6,429 nt of DNA from CAYNNP01 sp964398215. GTDB lineage: Bacteria; Planctomycetota; Planctomycetia; Pirellulales; Pirellulaceae. The stretch is from positions 1-6,429 of the forward strand of contig CAYNNP010000313.1 in the NCBI GenBank assembly GCA_964398215.1, read 5' to 3'. Shown here piece by piece: positions 1 to 6,425 of this stretch. The notes beneath the pieces are model-generated. The model worked only from the letters and a program-made list of their open reading frames with translations, was not told the DNA's origin and did not search any database. Within the stretch, counting starts at the first letter, position 1, and every line of letters begins with the position of its first letter. The position numbers and the translations under genes were made by a program.

Positions 1-63
1 GCTCGAAACCGGGGCTATCGCCCATCGGCTCAAAGGTTCTTGACTAGTCGTACCCCGGGCTTA

Positions 64-176
64 TTGATTTACTGAGCCGACGGCGCTAGCCGCGGGCCTT
101 GTGGTGCTAACGCAAATCCTCGAGGCCCGTGGCTAGCGCCAGCGGCTCACAAAAAATTGCCACGCCAATAAATCAA
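64..176. repeat. Large imperfect inverted repeat (stem-loop), REP-like
   Basis: Bases 73-99 pair with 123-149. Of 27 positions, 24 are Watson-Crick pairs, one is a G-U wobble (92 with 130) and two adjacent positions (80-81 against 141-142) mismatch. The loop is 23 bases (100-122). An outer 8-base perfect pair, 64-71 with 169-176, flanks the stem, separated by one base on the left and 19 on the right. The stem core contains the self-complementary GGCGCTAGCC-type sequence. There is no T-tract typical of an intrinsic terminator; the right arm is followed by six A's. It fits an extragenic palindromic repeat or a structured RNA. Membership of a multicopy family is inferred, since only one copy is in this window. 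Confidence 0.75.
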
Positions 177-194
177 CAAACCGTTGACGGCTTT

Positions 195-269
195 CGCTAC
201 AACCTTTCGTTCAAAGCCAACTGCCGTCTGCAGCACTCAATCTGCTTCACCTGAGCAAAGGTTGTTGCG
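195..269. repeat. Inverted repeat with 49-base loop
   Basis: Bases 195-207 are complementary to 257-269 at 12 of 13 positions (one T-T mismatch at 198/266), enclosing a 49-base loop. The core on the left arm is ACAACCTTT. It lies just beyond the large stem-loop at 64-176 and could be part of the same extragenic element. Function is unknown. Confidence 0.5.
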
Positions 270-276
270 GCTTTCT

Positions 277-306
277 TATCCGTGTCTATCCGCGTTCATC
301 CGCGGT
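277..306. repeat. Three tandem 10-base units (TATCCGCGTT-like)
   Basis: Three consecutive 10-base units share the core ATCCGYG: TATCCGTGTC, TATCCGCGTT and CATCCGCGGT. A 10-base period is close to one helical turn. From general memory, sequences of this type (ATCCGCGTTCATCCGCGG and its complement) recur between genes in planctomycete and verrucomicrobial genomes. No function is known to me. Confidence 0.55.
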
Positions 307-487
307 TGCTTTAACCAGTGAGCAGTTGTCTTGACCACTTCCGCAACGTTCACACCGGGCATTTCTCCGTCCCCGAACTGGTTCTTGCCTGACCCGAACA
401 ATCGTTAGCCTCGCGGGTAATCAAGAGAGATTTCCTGGCTAACCTACAAAGCCCAGCTTGCAAAGTCGCCGATAGCGTATTCTGTCC

Positions 488-507
488 CGCAAGCCAAACA
501 GCTTGCG
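488..507. repeat. Small perfect hairpin
   Basis: A 7-base perfect stem (488-494 with 501-507, CGCAAGC with GCTTGCG) closes a 6-base loop. It lies about 145 bases before the start of the gene at 651. No T-tract follows, so it is not a typical terminator. It may simply be part of the 5' untranslated region. Confidence 0.35.
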
Positions 508-638
508 ACCCAAGGATCGCTTGCTACGGAAGGCAGGCGACGTAAACGCTCACAGGAATTCCCACCAACACTCACCATACTGACCGCCGAACCCCAGCGT
601 TGTCAGCGATTCGTTGGCAAGAAATTCGAGCGGTGACC

Positions 639-644
639 AGGAGG
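639..644 (+). promoter_or_regulatory. Ribosome binding site deciding the ATG at 651
   Basis: AGGAGG is a near-consensus Shine-Dalgarno, six bases before the ATG at 651. It favours this start over the upstream in-frame TTG at 600 and GTG at 633. The ATG start also places a proper positively charged segment and hydrophobic core at the very N-terminus of the product, as needed for export. Confidence 0.85.
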
Positions 645-650
645 TTTCTC

Positions 651-2108
651 ATGCTACGTAGTAAATCAGCGATATTGCGACGCATCGTTCTTGCACTTTC
701 AATTTGTGCCGCATCATTCACTGCCGTTGGTAACACCAACTGTCTTGCCGAACACTTTGACGACTCCGACGACCTATGTGGTTGGGCGACGCACGATTCT
801 TGCCCGATTCAAACACCGATCGCAAGGAACACTCGGACCACGACTTCTTTTGCAGAAAGCATCGCGACAGCTGCATCAGTCGCCACCGCGTCCTTGGGTG
901 TCTCGCTGGAGCAGTTCACCGAACCGCTTTCGATGATCAGCCCAAACATCAACAATACACTTGACTCACTTGATGAGATCAATCAGATGCTGCAAGAGGC
1001 CAGTCAACAGGCCCAGGAAAACGCAGCCGAACCGACCGAGACGACTGAGACTGACACAGTCGTCGACGAAATCACCAGCAATGGTGAAATCGCACCCGAA
1101 ATTGTCAGTTTCGTACCCGTTGTCGATTTCGACGACATCATTAAAGAAAGACCGCAGTGGGCCAATAATCTTGATAGTGCCACGACGTCTGATTTAATTC
1201 CGAACGACAAGGTTTTTGACACAGATCCTATCGCCGAAGACGATCATTGCGCCTATGAACATCTGAATGCGAATGAACAGGCGACAGAGGATTTAGCTAA
1301 AAACCTATCTACAAACGAACCCACCAAAGTCGCTGAAGAAACCGACCCCAATGTCGGCTCATTCGGTCAAAGTATTTTGATGGATTCGGATTTCAATGAA
1401 GGCGAAAAACCTGCTGCTGTGGACAATGACGATGTCGAGCCAAGCCAGGATTTTGTTGCCACGAGCCGAACGTTTGTAGGAAGTTCTGCAGTTGTCTTTT
1501 CGATCGATGAGGCATACATGCCTTACGATATTGCGGTACGAGATTTAGAGTCAGATTGGTGGTCACCGCTGAAGCGGAGACCGTTTTGCATTCGAGCTCG
1601 CAATGAGCTTCCTGAGTTTGAATTCCCATTGGAACAGGAAGTGATTTCTTTGGTTGGAGAACCTGTTGTTCAATCAGAGATCGAAGAGATCAAAGCAAAT
1701 CGTCTGTTAGACAAATGGGTGCAAACCGCGAATGATACGCTCGCCAAGAGGCGTACCATTCGTAAATGGCTTCAACCCGAAAACGTTGGTCGTCAAGTTA
1801 GCTCGTTGGTGGTGACGAGAAAACAGATGGTCACACGTTTGGCAGATCGATTGGTCAGTGCGTGGCCAATCGAACCGTCCGCGTCGGTTACGGGAGCCAA
1901 GCTTTTGGCTCGAGCACATGCTATCGAGAATGATCAGTCGGACGCTGACCAGATAACCCGAGAAACAGAGTCGCTCGCCATAGCAACAGCGGCAGTAAGT
2001 GAACTTGTTGGCAAAGTGCGATCCGCTTTCAAGTCACTTGGTAAAGACGTGTTGCAAATCGCGGGAATACCCCGCGAGGACGCGGCATCAAACACGTCTC
2101 ACCGGTAA
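651..2108 (+). CDS. Secreted acidic protein of unknown function
   Basis: The product is 485 residues; I do not recognise a family. The ATG at 651 is chosen because AGGAGG precedes it by six bases. Residues 1-33 look like a Sec signal peptide: a basic start (RSKSAILRR), a hydrophobic core around residues 12-26 and probable cleavage after CLA at residue 33. There is no lipobox, so it is probably not a lipoprotein. After that come a Ser/Ala-rich stretch, a predicted amphipathic helix rich in Gln, Asn and Glu (about 84-122), and a long Asp/Glu/Thr-rich, probably disordered region (about 104-268). The last 200 residues differ: two adjacent tryptophans (303-304), a basic LKRR patch, then mainly helical Lys/Arg-containing sequence to the end. 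Five cysteines remain after cleavage or in the mature part's edge (31, 43, 51, 200, 313). It is monocistronic: no gene lies close upstream and a strong terminator follows. A surface, periplasmic or extracellular role is inferred from the signal peptide only. Confidence 0.8.
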   Translation: MLRSKSAILRRIVLALSICAASFTAVGNTNCLAEHFDDSDDLCGWATHDSCPIQTPIARNTRTTTSFAESIATAASVATASLGVSLEQFTEPLSMISPNINNTLDSLDEINQMLQEASQQAQENAAEPTETTETDTVVDEITSNGEIAPEIVSFVPVVDFDDIIKERPQWANNLDSATTSDLIPNDKVFDTDPIAEDDHCAYEHLNANEQATEDLAKNLSTNEPTKVAEETDPNVGSFGQSILMDSDFNEGEKPAAVDNDDVEPSQDFVATSRTFVGSSAVVFSIDEAYMPYDIAVRDLESDWWSPLKRRPFCIRARNELPEFEFPLEQEVISLVGEPVVQSEIEEIKANRLLDKWVQTANDTLAKRRTIRKWLQPENVGRQVSSLVVTRKQMVTRLADRLVSAWPIEPSASVTGAKLLARAHAIENDQSDADQITRETESLAIATAAVSELVGKVRSAFKSLGKDVLQIAGIPREDAASNTSHR

Positions 2109-2171
2109 TTGTCACGTATTTCGCTGGTACGTGGTGCGAATGTTACTGCCTCAGTAGCAAACGCCGCTGTC

Positions 2172-2225
2172 AATCCGCTCGTTCTCTTCAATCCCTCCCG
2201 GTTGAGAGCGAGCGGATTTTTTTTT
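2172..2225 (+). terminator. Strong intrinsic (Rho-independent) terminator
   Basis: A 15-base stem (2172-2186 with 2204-2218), with 14 Watson-Crick pairs and one G-U wobble, closes a 17-base loop. The last two stem bases run into a tract of nine T's (2217-2225) on the plus strand. It begins 63 bases after the stop of the secreted-protein gene and separates it from the response regulator downstream, so the two are probably not cotranscribed. Confidence 0.92.
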
Positions 2226-2261
2226 GTTTGCCTAGAGATTGGTTACCACCAAAATTCGTCT

Positions 2262-2284
2262 CCTGCCCTGACACCACGGGCAGG
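2262..2284 (+). other. Hairpin upstream of the response regulator
   Basis: A perfect 7-base GC-rich stem (2262-2268 with 2278-2284, CCTGCCC with GGGCAGG) closes a 9-base loop. It sits after the terminator and about 120 bases before the response regulator start. No T-tract follows. It could be in the leader of that gene or upstream of its promoter. The role is unknown. Confidence 0.35.
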
Positions 2285-2396
2285 CCCCAGCGGGATATTC
2301 GGCACAGTCGTTACAAATCGACAACCATGGACTTATCCAAACACGCGTTGCTCTTTGTCAACACTCTTCGTTGACCACGACATTTGTGCAACCTAA

Positions 2397-2452
2397 GAAT
2401 TCATGGCCACTTTCGGCACCGAGGCTCCATCAAAACTGGGCTCCATGAATTC
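2397..2452. promoter_or_regulatory. 10-base inverted repeat around both candidate starts
   Basis: GAATTCATGG at 2397-2406 is perfectly complementary to CCATGAATTC at 2443-2452. Each arm contains one of the two candidate ATG codons of the response regulator (2403 and 2445). If the mRNA begins upstream, the 36-base loop hairpin would bury both start codons; as DNA it could be an operator. A 10-base match of this spacing is not rare enough to exclude chance. Confidence 0.25.
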
Positions 2453-3881
2453 GCACCGCATCCTACTCGTAGACGATGACCTTCACCTTGCTGATGCATT
2501 GGGTGGATGGCTACGTGAGCTTTATCATCAAGTCGATATCGCTGGCGACTTGGAATCCGCAAAAGCAAAGATTCGCCAGACTCGCTACGACTTGGTTATC
2601 ACGGACCTAAGACTTGGCCCCGATGACGGCTTTTCCCTGATTGGCTATACAAAACAACGACATTCAGACACTGCCGTTCTCGTGATCAGTGGCTACGCAA
2701 CACCCAACGTAGCTGTCGACGCCGTTCGAGCAGGTGCGTTTGACCTGCTTACAAAACCAGTGATCGACGATGAGTTGCAGCTGGCGATCGACCGTGCTTT
2801 GTCGCACTCGGAAATCGAAAAGCAGAACGAAGAACTGCGAAGCCAGCTGGAAAAACGCAGTGGTCTTGAGAACATTCTCAGTCACGACTACCGGATGTTA
2901 AAGATATTCGATGTCGTCGATAGCATCGCTGACGCCAAAGCATCAATCTTGATCACCGGCGAAAATGGTACTGGCAAGAGCATGATTGCCCGTGCGATTC
3001 ACAATCGCAGCCAACGTCGCGGGAACCCTTTCGTAGAAGTCGCTTGCGGTGCACTGCCCGATTCGCTGTTAGAAAGCGAATTGTTTGGGCACGTTGCCGG
3101 TGCATTCACCGGTGCAAACAACGACAAAATCGGTAAGTTCAAGATGGCCGATGGCGGCACATTGTTCTTGGACGAGATTGGAACGGCCACCCAGGCCATG
3201 CAGGTCAAACTCCTGAGAGTACTGCAAGAGTTTCAGTTCGAGCAACTGGGCGGCACCGAAACCCATTCTGTCGACACCCGTGTGATTCTGGCGACAAACG
3301 AAGACCTCGCCAAGTCGGTTGCGGAAGGCAGCTTTCGCCAAGACTTGTACTATCGAATCAATGTGGTCAACATCGCTTTGCCAGCGCTGCGTGAACGTGG
3401 CGGTGACATACCGCTTCTTGTTGAACACTTTCTTGCTGACGCATGCGAAACTTGTGGCCGCGAAATCGATGGTTTCGACACCGATTCGATGAATGCTCTT
3501 CAGGCCTATCAATGGCCCGGGAATATTCGCCAACTGCAAAACGTTGTCGAACGAGCCGTGCTTCTTTCACGATCAACGGTCCTATCGACAGTCGATCTTC
3601 CACCAGAAGTCTTGAATTTAGACCCAGCTTCTACCCCTGGACCAGCAACGACACCAGACGCACCAGTCTTCACCGTAAATTCACCGGTCGCACAAGGCAA
3701 AAGCCTACGAGAACAACTGGAGACACCGGAGCGGCAAATTATTTTGCACACTCTAAAGCTCAATAGTTGGAATCGCGCCGCGACCGCCGACGCCTTGGAG
3801 ATCAACCGCACGACTCTCTACAAAAAGATGAAGCGACTGGGGCTAGATGACCCTCGACTCCAATACGCGACCACGGAATAA
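2403..3881 (+). CDS. Sigma-54-dependent NtrC-family response regulator
   Basis: The product (492 residues) activates transcription by the sigma-54 RNA polymerase after phosphorylation by a sensor kinase. Three domains are complete. The receiver (about 19-133) has the acidic pair D24/D25, phosphoacceptor D68, S96 and K118. A short coiled linker (about 134-155) follows. The AAA+ domain (about 156-390) has Walker A GENGTGKS (186-193), GAFTGA (233-238), which contacts sigma-54, Walker B with D257/E258, arginines R312 and R318 in the FRQDLYYR motif, and WPGNIRQL (371-378). The Fis-type helix-turn-helix lies at about 440-481. All catalytic residues are intact, so it should be an active ATPase. No histidine kinase is adjacent, so partner and target genes are unknown. 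The start is uncertain: neither ATG 2403 nor in-frame ATG 2445 has a good Shine-Dalgarno. The latter (478 residues, beginning MNSHRILLVDDD) fits usual family length better. A weak TTGACC (2371) / TAAGAA (2394) pair with 17-base spacing would also suit the later start. Confidence 0.95.
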   Translation: MATFGTEAPSKLGSMNSHRILLVDDDLHLADALGGWLRELYHQVDIAGDLESAKAKIRQTRYDLVITDLRLGPDDGFSLIGYTKQRHSDTAVLVISGYATPNVAVDAVRAGAFDLLTKPVIDDELQLAIDRALSHSEIEKQNEELRSQLEKRSGLENILSHDYRMLKIFDVVDSIADAKASILITGENGTGKSMIARAIHNRSQRRGNPFVEVACGALPDSLLESELFGHVAGAFTGANNDKIGKFKMADGGTLFLDEIGTATQAMQVKLLRVLQEFQFEQLGGTETHSVDTRVILATNEDLAKSVAEGSFRQDLYYRINVVNIALPALRERGGDIPLLVEHFLADACETCGREIDGFDTDSMNALQAYQWPGNIRQLQNVVERAVLLSRSTVLSTVDLPPEVLNLDPASTPGPATTPDAPVFTVNSPVAQGKSLREQLETPERQIILHTLKLNSWNRAATADALEINRTTLYKKMKRLGLDDPRLQYATTE

Positions 3882-3897
3882 CCAGCGGCCGGGATTT

Positions 3898-5166
3898 CTA
3901 CTTTCCCAGCTCGAAACAGACCAGTTTGCCGCGCGCGTTTCTCGCGTACACTCGGCTCTCCTGAATCACAGGTACGGTCCAGCACCTGCCATTCAAAATC
4001 GAGACTTCTCCAAGTAGCTCGAACTTCTCGGGCGACGCTTTCGCCAAAGCAAGCCGGCCATCGTCGCTCAAAATCAGCAGATTGTCGCCTGCGACCATCA
4101 GCGACCCGCAACCAAAACCTCGCTGCGTCCACTTGAGTTCGCCGGTCAAGTGATCAATGCACTTCAGCTGAACCACGCGTCCCAAATTGGAATTGCCATC
4201 GAAGCCGTAGATATTGCCGTTCAGCAAAATGCTGTTGTTGAAGTGATTTCGCATTTCACGATTGGCATACACCTCGTTCAGAGCGATCGATCCATCATCC
4301 GATTTGCTTAAACGAAAAAGCCCACAACCAACGTTGTATCCGGTCGAAACAAACACCGTGTCTTTGTGAATAATGGGAGTCGTCGAATTGGTGCGAAACG
4401 GACTTTTCCATTTTTCAAACGCAAGTTGTTTTCCGTCGGCCAATTGATTGAACCTTAGCCCGTCGCAATCCAAAGTCACCAGCAATTCTTGATCCTCGAA
4501 TTTCATCTGTCGAACGCTGCCGTAACCGGAGTTGTGTTTTTCCGTTTGCCATATCAGTTTGCCCGTTGATTTTTCAAAGCACGCCAATCGACCTACTTCG
4601 ACGTACAATTTGTCGCCACTAATCATCGGCGAAGCATTGAATCCCCACTCAGGTAACACAACGCCCAACTCGGACTGCAAATTCACTTCCCAAATGATGT
4701 TGCCTGTCGAGCAATCCAAGCACTTCAACTGGCCTTCTTTCCCGGTCACGTAGACTCGATCCCCGTCGACCGTCGGCGTGCAACCTGGCCCACCTTCGTA
4801 CAACACCGCGACCAACTGACAGGGATAGCTGTGTCGCCAAATCTCCTTGCCCGACAAAGCATCAAAGCAGTAGACGGCTTCGGTTCCACTTGTGTTGCCC
4901 ATCGTATAGAGCCGGTTGTCAACGATCGAAACGGAGCTGAACCCGATCCCAATCTCTTGCGTCCAAAGTTGCTCCGGCGGCTTGGTAGCCCACTCGGTAT
5001 TGAAATCCGCTTTGGCGATGATGCCATCCAAGTTTGGCCCCATCCACTGCGGCCAATCCGCGTGGACAGCTCCGCCAACACAAAACAAACCAGCAGCAAT
5101 GCACAACCCAAAGGCTGCAAGTATCGTTTTCAAGCCGCCGCATCCCGTACAAATCCAATATCGCAT
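3898..5166 (-). CDS. Exported PQQ-type (BamB-like) beta-propeller protein
   Basis: The product is 422 residues. Residues 1-36 form an export signal: hydrophobic core at about 14-33 and likely cleavage after VHA at 36, just before DWPQWMGPNLDGI, the opening typical of planctomycete PQQ-like propeller proteins. The mature part holds repeated blade motifs of the form LxCxDxxTGKxxW: YCFDALSGKEIW (about 99-110), LKCLDCSTGNIIW (147-159), LACFEKSTGKLIW (194-206), LKCIDHLTGELKW (334-346), plus weaker ones near 371 and the C-terminal KLVCFEL. This fits a six- to eight-bladed propeller. Such proteins are usually scaffolds or substrate-binding modules in the periplasm; no sequence sign shows that this one binds PQQ or is a dehydrogenase. 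The N-terminus is odd: MRYWICTGCGG precedes the classic signal, the ATG has no clear Shine-Dalgarno, and a TTG at codon 12 (LKTIL) would give a more usual signal peptide. It converges on the response regulator with a 16-base gap and no visible terminator. Confidence 0.92.
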   Translation of the reverse strand: MRYWICTGCGGLKTILAAFGLCIAAGLFCVGGAVHADWPQWMGPNLDGIIAKADFNTEWATKPPEQLWTQEIGIGFSSVSIVDNRLYTMGNTSGTEAVYCFDALSGKEIWRHSYPCQLVAVLYEGGPGCTPTVDGDRVYVTGKEGQLKCLDCSTGNIIWEVNLQSELGVVLPEWGFNASPMISGDKLYVEVGRLACFEKSTGKLIWQTEKHNSGYGSVRQMKFEDQELLVTLDCDGLRFNQLADGKQLAFEKWKSPFRTNSTTPIIHKDTVFVSTGYNVGCGLFRLSKSDDGSIALNEVYANREMRNHFNNSILLNGNIYGFDGNSNLGRVVQLKCIDHLTGELKWTQRGFGCGSLMVAGDNLLILSDDGRLALAKASPEKFELLGEVSILNGRCWTVPVIQESRVYARNARGKLVCFELGK

Positions 5167-5446
5167 TTCATGCTCGCAAGTTCCATTGGCAAAAGTTCAT
5201 CGTAGCGGCAAAGCGCGTTTCATGGCGACTGATGTTTTTAAAAATACCTCGCCTTTGGTCGTGACGATCCCCCAATAGAGCAGCGGGCAACCTCGGTATT
5301 GCTTGGCCGATCCCGGCTGACAACTTGAAGTAACCTTGCTGGCCCTTTTCTAGTAACAACTTGGCCATATATAATCCGTCTTGCTCCTATCGTTCGCAAC
5401 ACGATCGATTCACCATGATTCTTAAATTCCGTATGGGTTAGTAACG
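5167..5446. promoter_or_regulatory. Divergent intergenic region
   Basis: This 280-base gap separates two genes transcribed away from each other, so it must hold both promoters. On the plus side there is a perfect TATAAT (5370-5375). On the minus side the best candidate is a TTGTCA (reading minus, about 5319-5324) with a poor -10 (AATACC) 17 bases on, which is weak. A two-part repeat, CATGAAACGCG and CATGAAATGCG in minus-strand reading, lies just before the propeller gene. No RNA gene or further protein gene is supported. Confidence 0.5.
5347..5375 (+). promoter_or_regulatory. Candidate sigma-70 promoter of the repeat-HTH gene
   Basis: A perfect TATAAT lies at 5370-5375, 71 bases before the TTG start at 5447. 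The -35 position at 17-base spacing (5347-5352, TTTCTA) is poor, so the promoter would need an activator or a relaxed -35. A transcription start near 5382 and a leader of about 65 bases are inferred. Confidence 0.35.
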
Positions 5447-6244
5447 TTGGCCAAAAAAAAGTCAAAGCGCAGTAAAACCGTTCCCCCTTTGAAACGACGC
5501 CTAACCACTTGCAGCGATTGGCTGGAGTGGAATCAGAAACAAATCGATCTACTGGGTACAGCTTCAGATGTCGATGTCGCCGCAAAACTCGGCCTGACCA
5601 AAACAGCTGTGTTCAAAAAGCGAAAGCAGTTGGGCATCGAATCGTTTGGCTACGCGCGCAGCGAACAAACCACGAAGTGGACCAAAAAGCAGCTCGCGTG
5701 GCTTGGCAAAAAACCCGACACCTGGATCGCAGAGCAACTGGAAATCGACGCCACCACGGTTGCTTGGAAACGCAGGACGCTGGGCATCGCGCCGGTGCAC
5801 GCCGTTGGCCGAAAACCCAGAGAATGGAGTAAGCGCGAACTGAAAATGCTAGGAACGATGCCTGACACCGAACTGGGAGAAAAGCTTGGAATTCACCGTC
5901 GCAGGATCGCAATAAAACGTCGGCAGTTGGGAATCCCAAATTTTGTAACAACCTCAACCCAGAAACGATGGTCCCCCAAAATCCTCGCGAAGCTTGGGAA
6001 GGTTCCGGATCAAGAAATCGCAGATCAGCTGGGCGTAAAACTTGGATCAGTCACAGCGTATCGAATACGGCACAAGATCAACGTCAGCGAAGTGCGTCCA
6101 AGGTACCAATGGACAAAAAAGCAACTTGCAATGCTAGGCACAATGGCAGACAGCGAATTGGCGGAACGACTAGGAATCGCGGCGTCAGCCGTTACCTACC
6201 GACGAAACGCAATGGGAATCAAACATTACAAACGAAAACGATAG
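5447..6244 (+). CDS. Basic protein of five tandem helix-turn-helix repeats
   Basis: The product is 265 residues, rich in Lys and Arg along its length, and is almost entirely five tandem units of 47-50 residues. Each has the pattern W-[ST]-K-x-x-L-x-x-LG-x-x-x-D-x-x-[IVL]-A-x-x-LG-[IV]-x-x-x-x-V-x-x-[KR]-R-x-x-LGI. The tryptophans are at 28, 78, 127, 175 and 222, and the LG pairs at 36, 86, 135, 183 and 230. This reads as a Trp-led helix followed by a helix-turn-helix, so DNA binding is the likely role. The target is unknown. Repeat 4 has lost the closing LGI (KINV instead) and seems to carry a one-residue insertion. The first 20 residues are a basic tail (KKKSKRSK) and there is no signal peptide or enzyme domain. 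The start is TTG at 5447, the first usable start after the in-frame stop TAA at 5423-5425, with only a weak GGG nine bases upstream. Similar WTxEExxLLGxxPDxEhAxxLG units are, from memory, common in planctomycete hypothetical proteins. Regulation of a local target or a structural nucleoid role are both possible. Confidence 0.82.
   Translation: MAKKKSKRSKTVPPLKRRLTTCSDWLEWNQKQIDLLGTASDVDVAAKLGLTKTAVFKKRKQLGIESFGYARSEQTTKWTKKQLAWLGKKPDTWIAEQLEIDATTVAWKRRTLGIAPVHAVGRKPREWSKRELKMLGTMPDTELGEKLGIHRRRIAIKRRQLGIPNFVTTSTQKRWSPKILAKLGKVPDQEIADQLGVKLGSVTAYRIRHKINVSEVRPRYQWTKKQLAMLGTMADSELAERLGIAASAVTYRRNAMGIKHYKRKR
5528..6220 (+). repeat. Coding region of five 47-50 codon repeats
   Basis: The distance between successive tryptophan codons falls by exactly one each time: 50, 49, 48, 47 codons. 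The units are diverged at the DNA level, so they are old duplications and not a recent tandem array. Units 2 and 5 share the start WTKKQLA and nearly the same bases there (around 5677 and 6110), making them the closest pair at that end. Confidence 0.75.
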
Positions 6245-6283
6245 CTCCAGCGGCGCGAGCCGGTCAGCGATTGTTGGTTGTAC

Positions 6284-6302
6284 GATGGGTACTCTGCCCG
6301 TC
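6284..6302. repeat. Short hairpin
   Basis: GATGGG (6284-6289) pairs with CCCGTC (6297-6302), including one T-G wobble, around a 7-base loop. It lies 40 bases after the stop of the repeat-HTH gene. Taken alone it is weak. Confidence 0.3.
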
Positions 6303-6321
6303 ATCAGCGTCTTTAGGCCTG

Positions 6322-6363
6322 GGGCCGGCACAACCCATGCCCATGGTGTCGGCCCTTGTCTTT
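6322..6363 (+). terminator. Possible terminator or structured element
   Basis: A 10-base stem (6322-6331 with 6346-6355; nine Watson-Crick pairs and one G-T wobble) closes a 14-base loop that contains two CATG copies. The right arm is followed by a short, interrupted T-rich run (TTGTCTTT). It is about 78 bases after the stop of the repeat-HTH gene, so it could end that transcript. The T-tract is poor, and an extragenic repeat is an equally good reading. Confidence 0.4.
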
Positions 6364-6410
6364 GCCCACAACCATGACCGCAACGTTTTCGATTTTTGCG
6401 GCGTAAAACA

Positions 6411-6425
6411 AAGTCCGAAGGACTT
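6411..6425. repeat. Perfect 6-base hairpin with GAA loop
   Basis: AAGTCC (6411-6416) and GGACTT (6420-6425) are perfect complements around a 3-base GAA loop, near the right edge of the window. I have a general impression that this short palindrome is frequent in Rhodopirellula-type genomes, but this cannot be verified here. Confidence 0.4.

Larger units (their letters stand above)
1..650. other. Gene-free region with structured repeats
   Basis: No reading frame here has a convincing start, ribosome binding site and length. Frame 1 is open from the left edge but stops after 24 codons, and the other two forward frames stop even sooner. What the stretch does hold is secondary structure and repeats: a large stem-loop around 73-149, an inverted repeat at 195-269, three tandem 10-base units at 277-306, a 7-base inverted pair (404-410 with 437-443) and a small perfect hairpin at 488-507. 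The motif GCTTGC recurs at 452, 501 and 519. The promoter of the gene at 651 must lie in or near here, but no convincing -35/-10 pair was found. Confidence 0.7.

Noticed and set aside
277..306. CRISPR array
   Set aside because: Units are 10 bases, contiguous and without spacers; no Cas gene is present.
600..650. Seventeen-codon N-terminal extension of the secreted protein from TTG 600
   Set aside because: It would bury the signal peptide behind 17 residues, while the ATG at 651 has a near-perfect ribosome binding site.
2301..2315. Possible sigma-54 promoter (GGCACAGTCGTTACA) before the response regulator
   Set aside because: The -24 half matches well, but the essential -12 GC is AC, so it would probably not be used by sigma-54.
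2109..2396. Open frame of 95 codons directly after the first gene
   Set aside because: It runs through the strong intrinsic terminator, starts with TTG without a ribosome binding site and has no recognisable protein character.
3069..3539. Minus-strand open frame of 156 codons inside the response regulator gene
   Set aside because: It lies antisense to the well-conserved AAA+ domain, which fully explains the sequence; no ribosome binding site was seen.
5415..5441. Eight-codon upstream reading frame (MILKFRMG) ending six bases before the repeat-HTH start
   Set aside because: There is no Shine-Dalgarno before its ATG and no attenuator-like codon bias, so a leader peptide cannot be supported.
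134..6254. Direct 12-of-13 match (TAGCGCCAGCGGC at 134-146 and TAGCTCCAGCGGC at 6242-6254) suggesting flanking repeats of an island
   Set aside because: Matches of this quality are expected several times by chance in a window of this size, and no integrase or transposase is present.
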